From contig CAZJUJ010000078.1 of assembly GCA_964549135.1 (NCBI GenBank), forward strand, positions 1 through 8,467: 8,467 nucleotides of DNA, written 5' to 3'. This DNA is from RUG563 sp964549135. GTDB lineage: Bacteria; Bacillota; Clostridia; Christensenellales; Aristaeellaceae. The notes beneath the pieces were generated by a model. That model was not told where the DNA came from and did no database searches. It saw nothing but the letters and a program-made list of their open reading frames with translations. How positions within the stretch are numbered: position 1 is the stretch's first letter; the number at the start of each line of letters is the position of its first letter. Positions 1-6,880 of this stretch are shown here, in pieces. The position numbers and the translations under genes are program-made.

Positions 1-234
1 TGGACAAAGTATTCCCCTCCAGTTTGTGGATTGCTGCATTTTCATTTTAACTGTTTGGGCTTACTTTGTCTTCTCTTTTTTGGCTGCACCCCAACTTTTA
101 TTATAGAGCCCAATAAGCAAGAAGCCAAAAAAGGGCTGCTCCCCTTCCCTCACGCCTCCCAGGAAGGCGGCTCCGGGCGTAGCAGGGATTCCTTTCACAT
201 AATCGAATGCCGTACAGCCAAATACTAACGCCAT
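1..234. other. Left-edge segment without a defensible gene; nested and interleaved inverted repeats
   Basis: This stretch is open in one frame on each strand (plus 31-228, minus 61-273), but neither reading frame is convincing. The plus frame begins at TTG with no ribosome binding site. The minus frame begins inside the stem of the terminator at 242-280. I recognise neither product. The segment holds several inverted repeats: GACAAAGTA at 3-11 against TACTTTGTC at 62-70; TTGGGCT at 55-61 against AGCCCAA at 107-113; and a longer arm pair at 73-85 against 123-135 built on TTTTTTGGCT/AGCCAAAAAA. The last two pairs interleave rather than nest. The segment may be a decayed repeat, or the tail of something lying left of the window. 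Confidence 0.35.
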
Positions 235-288
235 AAAAAAGAACGGCAATGCCTCTGCACCTGGCAGGAGCATTGCCGTTTGTTTCTT
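235..288 (-). terminator. Strong bidirectional intrinsic terminator after pduL
   Basis: A perfect 11-bp stem (AACGGCAATGC at 242-252 with GCATTGCCGTT at 270-280) carries an inner CTGC/GCAG stem and a five-base loop at 259-263. On the minus strand it is followed by C and six T residues (complement of 235-240). This fits termination of the leftward pduL transcript. On the plus strand it is followed by a T-rich tract at 281-288, so it could also stop rightward transcription entering from the left edge. Confidence 0.85.
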
Positions 289-362
289 GCTGCTTGCTGT
301 CCCGGCATTCAGGCTGTCCGGGAATAAGCCTGCATCATCCAGCGCCGATTTCCGGGCGGAGC

Positions 363-407
363 GGGAGAGGATGCTTTGCTCAGAAGTCTCCTCCGCGATC
401 CTCTCCC
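363..407 (-). repeat. Inverted repeat just downstream of pduL
   Basis: GGGAGAGGAT at 363-372 pairs perfectly with ATCCTCTCCC at 398-407 across a 25-base loop, immediately past the pduL stop codon. No T tract follows on either strand, so it is not an intrinsic terminator in the usual sense. It may protect the 3' end of the pduL transcript. The strong terminator lies further on at 235-288. Confidence 0.5.
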
Positions 408-421
408 CCGTCCTTACCGTA

Positions 422-994
422 TTACTTGATCAGCTCGCCCATGGTGCCGGGGGCGGCGCAGGCGGCATTGGATTCATCGGTATCGATATGCATCGCCAGG
501 GCGTAGCTATCGCTGACGCGGACGACAACATCGCCGAAGGTCAGGGCGCGACCCTGGGTTTCAACCTTCACGCTGACGACATCCTTATCCTGCACGTCAA
601 ATTCCTTGGCATCAGCACAGGTCATATGGATATGGCGCTTGGCGGCGATAACGCCCTCCTTCACCTCGACCTCGCCCTTGGGGCCCACCAGCTTGCAGGC
701 GCCGCTGCCAGCGATATCGCCGGATTCACGGATCGGGGCGGAAACGCCGATGGAGCGGGCGTCCGTCAGGGAGATTTCCACCTGGGTCGCGGAACGCACG
801 GGGCCAAGGATGCTCACGCCGGCCAGGGTCTTCTTGGGGCCTACCACATCCACGCGCTCCTCGCAGGCATACTGACCGGGCTGGGAGAGGGCCTTCTTGG
901 CATGCAGCTCATAGCCCGCGCCGAACAAGGTTTCCAAATCCTGCTGCGATACATGCACATGACGAGCAGAAGTTTCAACCAGAATCTTTTTCAT
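422..994 (-). CDS. pduL: PduL-type phosphate acyltransferase (phosphotransacylase)
   Basis: The predicted protein has 190 residues and is clearly of the PduL (PTAC) family. This family interconverts acyl-CoA plus phosphate with acyl-phosphate plus CoA, and is unrelated in fold to the classical Pta. Two PTAC repeats are visible. Each carries the zinc-binding His-x-His signature: RHVHVS (His12, His14) and KRHIHM (His121, His123). The conserved C-terminal HIDTDESNAA follows (His169, Asp171, Glu174, Asn176). There is no N-terminal encapsulation extension and no shell-protein gene nearby, which suggests a free cytosolic enzyme acting in acetate or propionate formation, or in acyl-CoA assimilation, rather than a microcompartment enzyme. 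The ATG at 994 is chosen because an AAGGAAAGG-like ribosome binding site precedes it. An in-frame ATG 30 bases further upstream lacks one. No acetate kinase gene is visible. The promoter is at 1030-1057 and the terminator at 235-288. Confidence 0.95.
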   Translation of the reverse strand: MKKILVETSARHVHVSQQDLETLFGAGYELHAKKALSQPGQYACEERVDVVGPKKTLAGVSILGPVRSATQVEISLTDARSIGVSAPIRESGDIAGSGACKLVGPKGEVEVKEGVIAAKRHIHMTCADAKEFDVQDKDVVSVKVETQGRALTFGDVVVRVSDSYALAMHIDTDESNAACAAPGTMGELIK

Positions 995-1029
995 TTTACC
1001 TTTCCTTCTTTCCTGAGATTTCATTCCTT

Positions 1030-1057
1030 ATTATATCAGCTTTTGCACGATTTGCAA
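1030..1057 (-). promoter_or_regulatory. Sigma-A-type promoter for pduL
   Basis: Read on the minus strand, TTGCAA (1057-1052) and a perfect TATAAT (1035-1030) are separated by 16 bases, about 35 bases upstream of the pduL start codon. The -35 box and the spacer contain a direct repeat of TGCAAA, with copies about nine bases apart. That could be a regulator site but is not evidence by itself. The promoter makes pduL an independent unit rather than the tail of the upstream two-component operon. Confidence 0.75.
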
Positions 1058-1105
1058 GGGGCGCAGCCGCGTTTTGGCACGAAAACCCGGGAACGGGAGA
1101 AATAT

Positions 1106-1147
1106 TTGCGGGAGGGGTCTTTTGGCCACAAAAGTCCCCTCCCGCAA
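1106..1147 (-). terminator. Long hairpin between the response-regulator gene and pduL, probable terminator
   Basis: TTGCGGGAGGGG at 1106-1117 pairs perfectly with CCCCTCCCGCAA at 1136-1147. After a single T:T mismatch, CTTTTG at 1119-1124 pairs with CAAAAG at 1129-1134 around a GCCA loop. It lies 24 bases past the stop of the response-regulator gene and upstream of the pduL promoter, as expected for the terminator of the minus-strand sensor operon. The T tract after it on the minus strand is weak (AAATATTT), so the stem does most of the work, or it also has another role. Confidence 0.7.
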
Positions 1148-1170
1148 TAATCCCGTCCTTTCCCGTGTCA

Positions 1171-1920
1171 CTATTTCATTTCTGCGCGGTATTCGCCCGG
1201 TGTTTTACCCACCAGATTTTTAAAGCTTCTGGAGAAGTGGGCCACATCGCTGAAGCCCGTTTGTTCGGCCACCTCATGCACGCGCATGGAGGGATTTTTC
1301 AGCAGTATTTTTGCCCGTTCGATGCGCATGCCGCTGAGCAGATCCAGAAAGCTCTGGCCCATATGGCGGTTAATCAGCTTGGAAAGATGCCATTGGCTGA
1401 CGAACACCTGCTCGGCCACATCGCTGAGGGTAATATGCTGGGTGCAATGCTCCTGCATATAATCCAGGGCGGCGCGCACGATAAAATTGCCCGCATTGGC
1501 GCTTTGCTCCTCGCTCTCGGCGGGGACGGTTTCCGGCCTGGGGGCCGCATCCAGCCGCGCCGTCATTTCCCGGACGGCCTCGTGCAATTCCTCCATTTTG
1601 CTGGGCTTGAGCAGATACCGGCATACGCCCAGGCGGATGGCCTCCTGGGCATAATCGAAATCCCGGAAGGCCGTCAGCACGCATACCTGGATATGGGGAA
1701 ATTCGCTTCGGATGGCTGCCAGCATGGTCAACCCATCCATATTGGGCATGCGGATATCCGTAAAGAGAATATCCGGCTGCTTCTGCCGCACCAGCATCAG
1801 CCCCTCCCGGCCATCGCAGGCCGTGCCCACCACGGCGCAGCCCAGGCTTTCCCAGGGCATCACCCGCGTCAGCCCCTCCAGAATCAATTGCTCGTCATCC
1901 ACCAGCGCAACCCTGTACAT
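1171..1920 (-). CDS. YesN-like response regulator (receiver domain plus AraC-type HTH)
   Basis: A 249-residue DNA-binding response regulator. Residues 1-120 are a receiver domain with the acidic pair Asp8-Asp9, the phospho-acceptor Asp55 in FTDIRMPNMDG, the switch Thr83 and Lys105 in LLKPS. A linker spans about 121-145. Residues 146-249 form an AraC-type domain with two helix-turn-helix units (about 163-186 and 212-235), ending in the family signature GFSDVAHFSRSFKNLVG followed by TPGEYR. YesN-type regulators are often longer, with a central spacer region; this one has only the two core domains. It is the last gene of the minus-strand operon, 14 bases after the solute-binding protein gene, with a GAGGGG-like ribosome binding site. 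It should be phosphorylated by the kinase encoded two genes upstream. Its target promoter is not evident. Candidates are its own operon or a transporter or glycoside-utilisation locus outside the window. Confidence 0.95.
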   Translation of the reverse strand: MYRVALVDDEQLILEGLTRVMPWESLGCAVVGTACDGREGLMLVRQKQPDILFTDIRMPNMDGLTMLAAIRSEFPHIQVCVLTAFRDFDYAQEAIRLGVCRYLLKPSKMEELHEAVREMTARLDAAPRPETVPAESEEQSANAGNFIVRAALDYMQEHCTQHITLSDVAEQVFVSQWHLSKLINRHMGQSFLDLLSGMRIERAKILLKNPSMRVHEVAEQTGFSDVAHFSRSFKNLVGKTPGEYRAEMK

Positions 1921-1934
1921 GCCCTCGCCCCTCT

Positions 1935-3137
1935 CTACTTGTCAAACGGCTCCAGCGCCATAACCCTTTCCCAGCAATCCTCTGCGCTCATATCCCCCTC
2001 GGCCACGGCGCAGATGCAGCCCAGCAGCCAGGTTTCCCGGGCCTCCTTGGTCATGGCATCCTGAATCGGGCTGAGCATGCAGCCCGCGTTTTCCACCATG
2101 GCATTGGCCGATTCCAACAGCCTGCCCGTGTAATGCACGCCGCCGATGCGGGCCAGGCTTTCTTCGCTGGTCAGGTACGCCAGCAGCTGCACCGCGGCAT
2201 CGCGCTTTTCGGGATCATTCCATGCCTTGCGGGTCAGATAAAAGCCCATGGATACGCCGCCGATGATGGCCCTGCCGTCCGCATCCTCTGCATAGACGGG
2301 AAAGGGCATGACCAGGGTGGTATCCATACTTTCCGGCGGAATGCTGTTGGCAAACCAGCTTCCATCCATCTGCATGGCGGCCTTCTTTTCCCGGAAAAGC
2401 TGGCTGGCCACAACCTCTGTGGTGGCGTTTACATCCTCTGCAAAGGCGCCGATTTCATACAGACGGCGGATCAGCGCCATGCCCTGATACCAGGAGGCGG
2501 GCACCTGGGCAAGGGAGGCGGGACGCAGGGCGTAATCCTCCGGTTTTCCGCTGGCCAGCACGGCAAATTCGGCAATGTAATGCGGGATATCCGAAAGCGA
2601 AACCGAAATGGGCACGATGCCCTCCCGGCGGAAAACCGAAATGGCCTGCTCCAGCTTTTCCCAGTCCGTGGGCAGGGGGAGGCCGTATTGCTCAAACAGA
2701 TCGGTATTGATAAACAGCCCCTCCCAGAAGGGCCGGGCAGGAATGGCATACACCTGACCATCCGCCTCGGCAAGCAGCATATTTTCCGTCAGCTGCAGCC
2801 CGGGGTAGGCGGCGTTGATCTCCCGAATGGGCACCACCCGGCTGAGCAGGGGCGCAGAATCGGCATTGGCTGCGAAGAAAAACAGCACATCGGGCTCATT
2901 CCCGGCGGCAAAATCATACAGCACGCTGGCCTTCCATGCCTCATCGCTGGCGGCGGAGGTATCCTCCACCCGGTTGCCAGTTTCCGTTTCGTAGGCCTTG
3001 AGAATTTCCACATAGGCGGCAGCCGAGGTATCCGCCCCAGCAAAGCAGCTGACCGTTTTCAGCACGATGCCCTCGCCGTGCGCGCAGCCGCAGGTAAGGA
3101 CCATGAGCAGCGCCGCCAGCAGGATTCCTTTCTTCAT
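1935..3137 (-). CDS. Extracellular solute-binding lipoprotein (ABC sugar-binding family), likely sensor partner
   Basis: A 400-residue exported binding protein of the family 1 type (maltose/oligosaccharide-binding-like). Residues 1-20 form a signal peptide (MKKGILLAALLMVLTCGC) with a Cys16/Cys18 pair. The lipobox is imperfect, but lipid anchoring at one of these cysteines is likely. Family features include an N-terminal lobe with YETETGNRVED and EPDVLFFF, a middle AIPARPFWEGLFINTDLFEQYGL-like segment (positions about 123-145), the AAMQMDGSWF motif around residue 255, and a C-terminal IGGVSMGFYL segment. The ATG at 3137 is preserved by a strong AAGGAGG site. A longer in-frame start at 3173 would place residues before the signal peptide. 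The gene overlaps the kinase stop by four bases (ATGA), giving translational coupling. No permease or ATPase gene accompanies it, so it probably presents a bound ligand to the kinase rather than to a transporter. The ligand, probably a sugar or oligosaccharide, is unknown. Confidence 0.93.
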   Translation of the reverse strand: MKKGILLAALLMVLTCGCAHGEGIVLKTVSCFAGADTSAAAYVEILKAYETETGNRVEDTSAASDEAWKASVLYDFAAGNEPDVLFFFAANADSAPLLSRVVPIREINAAYPGLQLTENMLLAEADGQVYAIPARPFWEGLFINTDLFEQYGLPLPTDWEKLEQAISVFRREGIVPISVSLSDIPHYIAEFAVLASGKPEDYALRPASLAQVPASWYQGMALIRRLYEIGAFAEDVNATTEVVASQLFREKKAAMQMDGSWFANSIPPESMDTTLVMPFPVYAEDADGRAIIGGVSMGFYLTRKAWNDPEKRDAAVQLLAYLTSEESLARIGGVHYTGRLLESANAMVENAGCMLSPIQDAMTKEARETWLLGCICAVAEGDMSAEDCWERVMALEPFDK

Positions 3138-4828
3138 GGCGTTTCCTCCTTTTTTCCGGGCAGCCGGAGCCATACCGCCGTTTCGCCGCTTTCGGGATCG
3201 GCCTCCATGCGGATTTCCGCCTGGCTTCCGTAAATGAGATGCAGGCGGCTGGCAATATTGGATAGCCCCAGATGCTGCCCGCCCTGGTTATCGCCGGAGA
3301 GGGCCAGCGCAATGCGCCGCTTATCCTGCTCATCCAGGGCACGGCCGCTGTTGCGCACCTCAATATGCAATTCCGCCCCCGCCAGATGGCAGCGCACCGT
3401 GATTTTTCCGCCGCCCGCCGGGGCGATGCCATGCTCCACCGCGTTTTCAATCAGCGGCTGGATGGTCATCAGCGGCACGACGCAGCCGGCGGCGGCCTCC
3501 TCCATTTCCGTATCGATATGCAGCCGCTTGCCAAAGCGCAGCTGGATGAAATAGAAATACGCCTGCGCCGCCTCAAATTCCTCCCGGAGCGGCACCATAT
3601 GCCTGTCGCCCCGGGCCATGCTGGCATTGAGCAGAACGCTCAGCGCCTCCACCATGGCGCTGATGCTTTCCGAGCCCTCCATGCGCGCCTGCCAATTGAT
3701 GGATTCCAGGGCGTTATTGATAAAATGCGGGTTGATGCGGCTCTGCATGGCCTGGATGCGCGCATCCCGCAGGGCAATCTCTTCCTTATAGGTTTTATCA
3801 ATCAATTCTGCAATGCGCGTACTCATCTTGGAAAAGGCCCGGCCCAGATCGCCCAATTCATCGCCGCCCTTCATGGGCACCGTCACGCCGAATTCCCCCT
3901 CCTCAATCCGATGGGAGGCCCGGGAAAGAATGCGGATGGGGCGGACGATGCGGCGGCTGACAAAGAGAAGAATCAGCGCCATGATCGGGGCCAGAAGCAG
4001 CAGCAGGAGGGATAGCATATGCCGGAACATTTCCATTTCGCCGTAAACCCTGTGCCGCATGACCGTCATGCGCATGCCCAGGGCATAATCCTGCCCGCGC
4101 AGCAATTGGGTATAGACGATGGCATCCCCCTCCGCCGAATCGGAAATGCCCGGGGGAAGCGCCGCCCAATCCGCCGCAGAGGCCCCGGCCTCCCCCAGGC
4201 AGATTTCCAGCCCGGCATCCCAGGAGGAAGCCAGGGCATCCAATTGCCCCAATAGCTGGGCCCGATCGATCCCCAGCACCAGCATGCCATATCGCTCAAG
4301 CCGCAGATTATACAGATTCCGCACCAGATAGAGCATGCCCTCCTCCTCGATGAAGAGGCAGCGGGTATCCAGCGTTTCGCCCAGCGCCGATACGCGGGCG
4401 TGGGCCGTCAGCTGATACAATTGCGCCTGGGCATAGCCCGCGCGGTTGTAGATCAGCATATCCGGATTGAGAACAGGAAAGGTGACCGCCAGGGTGAAGA
4501 GCGGCTCGCGGCTGTATTTTCTTTCCAGATAATTGCGGGCCAGCTGCAGAAATTCCGCGCTGCCCGTAGCGCCTGTTTCGTATGCCGCATACGCGCTGGT
4601 CAATTCGCCGTCATAGGTGGCGTCCTTGGCCAGGCTGATGGCCCGCTCCACATTCTGCCGCGTCAGCGTCAGCGCATGCTCTGCCCCCGAGGTAAGCGCC
4701 TTTTCGGTCTTATCCCGCAGATCGGCAAAGAAAACGGCCCCCATGCAGCCCCCCAGCAGCAGCGTCGGCACCAGATAGCACAGCAGCATAATGGTCAGCA
4801 GCTGAAACCGGATCGATCTGAATCTCAT
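3134..4828 (-). CDS. YesM/LytS-type sensor histidine kinase
   Basis: A 564-residue membrane kinase. One membrane helix lies near residues 9-34. An extracytoplasmic sensor region (about 35-268, probably Cache-like) follows, then a second helix (about 269-291) and a HAMP domain (about 292-345, with RRIVRPIRILS and GDELGDLGRAF). The HisKA_7TM-type His_kinase core has the phospho-acceptor His368 in RINPHFINNALESINW. The ATPase domain shows the N-box IENAVEHG (Asn462), the NSG element at 493-495 and the G-box LGLSNI at 520-525, ending in RLHLIYG. The consensus around the phospho-histidine is usually NPHFLYNTL; here it is NPHFINNAL. The start at 4828 is chosen for its GAGGGGG site. In-frame ATGs upstream at 4891 and 4864 lack one and would add residues before the first helix. 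It is the first gene of the operon, followed with overlap by the binding protein, and its promoter is at 4953-4980. Confidence 0.95.
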   Translation of the reverse strand: MRFRSIRFQLLTIMLLCYLVPTLLLGGCMGAVFFADLRDKTEKALTSGAEHALTLTRQNVERAISLAKDATYDGELTSAYAAYETGATGSAEFLQLARNYLERKYSREPLFTLAVTFPVLNPDMLIYNRAGYAQAQLYQLTAHARVSALGETLDTRCLFIEEEGMLYLVRNLYNLRLERYGMLVLGIDRAQLLGQLDALASSWDAGLEICLGEAGASAADWAALPPGISDSAEGDAIVYTQLLRGQDYALGMRMTVMRHRVYGEMEMFRHMLSLLLLLLAPIMALILLFVSRRIVRPIRILSRASHRIEEGEFGVTVPMKGGDELGDLGRAFSKMSTRIAELIDKTYKEEIALRDARIQAMQSRINPHFINNALESINWQARMEGSESISAMVEALSVLLNASMARGDRHMVPLREEFEAAQAYFYFIQLRFGKRLHIDTEMEEAAAGCVVPLMTIQPLIENAVEHGIAPAGGGKITVRCHLAGAELHIEVRNSGRALDEQDKRRIALALSGDNQGGQHLGLSNIASRLHLIYGSQAEIRMEADPESGETAVWLRLPGKKEETP

Positions 4829-5142
4829 GTCTGTCCCCCTCGTTACGGCATACAAACCCAGCATTGATTTTATCAAAAACGGAAGCGGCAAAAAATGACG
4901 GATGCTGCGCTTTTTTGTCTATGCTTGGCCTAAAAGCGGCTGTTTCCTACATTTTATATGAAAGCGGCGGCGGCTGTCAATGGAAAAGGCGGGAAAGGGC
5001 CTGTACCGATTTTTCCGGGAGAGGGCCGGAGGAAAATCTTTTGGCTGCGGCAGGATTTTTTCTGCCTGCGGAAGAATTATTATGAATCCTGTTTTTTCAT
5101 CGGGCGGCCATGCCCGAAATGAGGGGAGGAAGGAACGCTTTG
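4829..5142. other. Divergent intergenic region between the sensor operon and the YitT-family gene
   Basis: These 314 bases separate genes that diverge. They hold the minus-strand operon promoter (4953-4980) and its leader of roughly 115 bases. The leader contains the short palindrome TTGATTTTATCAA at 4864-4876. The motif AAGCGGC occurs three times (4883-4889, 4934-4940, 4962-4968), the last inside the promoter spacer. On the plus side there is a small hairpin, TCGGGC/GCCCGA (5100-5117), just before the ribosome binding site of the next gene. No plus-strand promoter with convincing boxes was seen. A frame from 4980 is open but has no ribosome binding site. Confidence 0.6.
4953..4980 (-). promoter_or_regulatory. 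Sigma-A-type promoter of the kinase/binding protein/regulator operon
   Basis: On the minus strand a perfect TTGACA (4980-4975) is followed after 16 bases by TATAAA (4958-4953). This predicts a transcript start near 4945 and a leader of about 115 bases before the kinase start codon. The spacer contains one copy of a short AAGCGGC motif that recurs twice in the leader (4883-4889 and 4934-4940). Autoregulation by the YesN-like product is a possibility only. Confidence 0.75.
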
Positions 5143-6009
5143 GTGAAATCCTGGCTGGAGGCCTTGAAAAAGAAGGAAACGCTGAAGGCCTATCTGCTGA
5201 TTGTGCTGGGATGCGTTGTGGGGGGCGCGGCGTATCCAATGTTTCTGGTGCCCAATAATATTGCCCCCGGCGGACTGACGGGCGTCGCTACCATTCTCAA
5301 TTATCTCTTCGGCCTGCCGGTCGGCATTACCAGCATGCTGCTGAATCTGCCGCTGTTTCTGATCGGCTATCGGGCCATGGGGCGGGTATTTGTTTTCCGC
5401 TCGCTGGTGGCCACGGTTTTATTCTCCGTCTGCATCGATTTGATTCGTCTGCCGCCGCTTACGGATGATGTGCTGCTGGGCTCTGTGTATGGCGCGATTC
5501 TGCTGGGCGTTGGCCTGGGGCTGATTCTGCGCGGCGGCGCCACCACCGGCGGCTCGGATATGATTGCCCGGATGGTGCATAAGCGCTTTCCCTTTATCAC
5601 GGTGGGCGGCTTCCTTTTCCTGGTGGATTGCATGGTGATTCTGGCGGCGGCCTTTACCATGAGCGCCAATGCCGCCCTCTATGCCCTGATCTGCATTTTC
5701 ATTTCCGCCCGGGCGGTAGATCTGGTGCTGGCGGGGTTTGGCTCCTCCAAGGCCTGCTTCATCATTACCAATCAGGCCCAGCGGGTCTCCCGGCGCATTC
5801 TGGATGAATTGGAGCGGGGCGTGACCAGCCTGGCGGGCACGGGCATGTACAGCGGCGAGGGCCGCACCGTGCTGATCAGCGTGGTATCCCAGCGGGAGGT
5901 TATGCTGGTAAAGCAGATCGTCCGGGATGAGGATCAGAAGGCCTTTATGTTCATTACCGATACCCATGAAACATTGGGCGAGGGCTTCCGCAATCTGCAG
6001 GAGGATTGA
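5143..6009 (+). CDS. YitT-family membrane protein (DUF161 domain plus C-terminal DUF2179)
   Basis: A 288-residue protein of the YitT family, a broadly distributed Bacillota membrane family of uncertain biochemical function. The N-terminal two thirds is a hydrophobic domain of five to six helices, with the family signatures FLVPNNIAPGGLTGVATI (about residues 34-51) and RGGATTGGSDMIARMV (about 130-145). The C-terminal about 90 residues form the soluble DUF2179 domain, including ITNQAQRVSRRILDELERGVT and TGMYSGEGRTVL. Length and domain order are typical. The start is probably GTG at 5143 (or TTG at 5140), because GGGAGGAAGG at 5124-5133 sits at the right distance. ATGs at 5110 and 5119 would put that site inside the coding region. 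It lies 18 bases before uppP and is probably co-transcribed with it. The operon role is not known. Some related proteins have been linked to transport, but I cannot assign a substrate. Confidence 0.92.
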   Translation: MKSWLEALKKKETLKAYLLIVLGCVVGGAAYPMFLVPNNIAPGGLTGVATILNYLFGLPVGITSMLLNLPLFLIGYRAMGRVFVFRSLVATVLFSVCIDLIRLPPLTDDVLLGSVYGAILLGVGLGLILRGGATTGGSDMIARMVHKRFPFITVGGFLFLVDCMVILAAAFTMSANAALYALICIFISARAVDLVLAGFGSSKACFIITNQAQRVSRRILDELERGVTSLAGTGMYSGEGRTVLISVVSQREVMLVKQIVRDEDQKAFMFITDTHETLGEGFRNLQED

Positions 6010-6027
6010 CGGGGAAAGGATAGACGT

Positions 6028-6864
6028 ATGACGGTTTTTGAAGCGGCGATTCTGGGCATTGTGCAGGGCCTGGCGGAATTTCTGCCCATCTCCTCCAGCG
6101 GCCATCTGGAGCTTTGCCAGCATCTGATGGGCCTAAGCGGCGATTCCCAGGCCATGCTGCTGCTTTCCGTGCTTATGCACGCGGGCACACTGGTGGCGGT
6201 GATCGTGGTTTTCTGGGAGGATTGGCTGGGCATACTGAAGCATCTTTTCCGCTCCCGGCTGCTGGGGCTTTTGTTCCTTGCCTCGCTGCCCGCTCTTGGG
6301 GCCGCGCTGCTCATGGATGTGGATGCCCTCTTTGGCAGCGGCTTTCTGGGCATTGCCTTTCTGATTACCGGCGTTTTCCTGCTGCTGGCGGAGCGGCTGA
6401 GCCGCCGCGGCCGGCACAGCGCGGGCCAGGATACGGTGGGCGTAAAGCATGCGCTGATGATGGGCTGCATGCAGGCGGTGGCCCTGATGCCCGGGGTCAG
6501 CCGCAGCGGCTCAACGCTGCTTGGCGGCGTGGCCGGGGGCCTGAACCGCAAATCGGCGGCCAAATTTTCCTTTATGATGAGTGCCCCGGCCATTCTGGGC
6601 AGCCTGCTTCTGGAGGGTAAGGATGCCCTGGAGGGCGGCGCGTTTTCCTTCCTGGCGGAGAATCTTCTTCCCATGGCGGTGGGCATCGTGCTGGCGGCGG
6701 TCAGCGGCTATCTGGCCATCCGGTATATGCTCAAGCTGATTAACCGCATTTCCCTCAATTGGTTTGCGCTGTATGTATTTGTGCTGGGCGCGGCGGTGCT
6801 TGCCCTGCAATTGACCGGCGTGGGCGGCCTGCCCCCCGTTTCCTTCCCCTTCTTCCACGCCTGA
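6028..6864 (+). CDS. uppP: Undecaprenyl-diphosphatase (UppP/BacA)
   Basis: A 278-residue polytopic membrane phosphatase. It dephosphorylates undecaprenyl pyrophosphate to the monophosphate lipid carrier used for peptidoglycan and other wall polymers, and high levels of the family confer bacitracin resistance. The two catalytic signatures are intact: GLAEFLPISSSGHL (residues 14-27, with Glu17 and His26) and PGVSRSGST (155-163, with Arg159). LMHAGTLVAV near 49-58 and KFSFMMSAPAI near 179-189 are also family-typical. About eight hydrophobic segments are visible and the length is normal. The ATG at 6028 follows GGGGAAAGGAT at suitable spacing. The gene sits 18 bases after the YitT-family gene. 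I see no clear intrinsic terminator directly after it. Confidence 0.97.
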   Translation: MTVFEAAILGIVQGLAEFLPISSSGHLELCQHLMGLSGDSQAMLLLSVLMHAGTLVAVIVVFWEDWLGILKHLFRSRLLGLLFLASLPALGAALLMDVDALFGSGFLGIAFLITGVFLLLAERLSRRGRHSAGQDTVGVKHALMMGCMQAVALMPGVSRSGSTLLGGVAGGLNRKSAAKFSFMMSAPAILGSLLLEGKDALEGGAFSFLAENLLPMAVGIVLAAVSGYLAIRYMLKLINRISLNWFALYVFVLGAAVLALQLTGVGGLPPVSFPFFHA

Positions 6865-6880
6865 CAGGATTTCCCCGCCC

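Noticed and set aside
31..228. 65-codon plus-strand frame at the left edge
   Set aside because: It has a TTG start, no ribosome binding site and no family resemblance I can name. It is kept only as part of a possible repeat segment.
61..273. 70-codon minus-strand frame at the left edge
   Set aside because: Its start codon lies inside the terminator stem, and the internal ATG after the T tract has no ribosome binding site.
287..1150. Long plus-strand open frame opposite pduL
   Set aside because: It is the antisense shadow of a clearly recognised PduL gene in GC-rich DNA. It has no ribosome binding site and no recognisable domain.
1165..3233. Long plus-strand open frames opposite the regulator and binding-protein genes
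   Set aside because: They mirror strongly supported minus-strand genes and encode low-complexity His/Gly/Gln-rich products typical of antisense GC-rich frames.
4980..5258. 92-codon plus-strand frame overlapping the YitT-family start
   Set aside because: It has no ribosome binding site and overlaps a well-supported gene in another frame.
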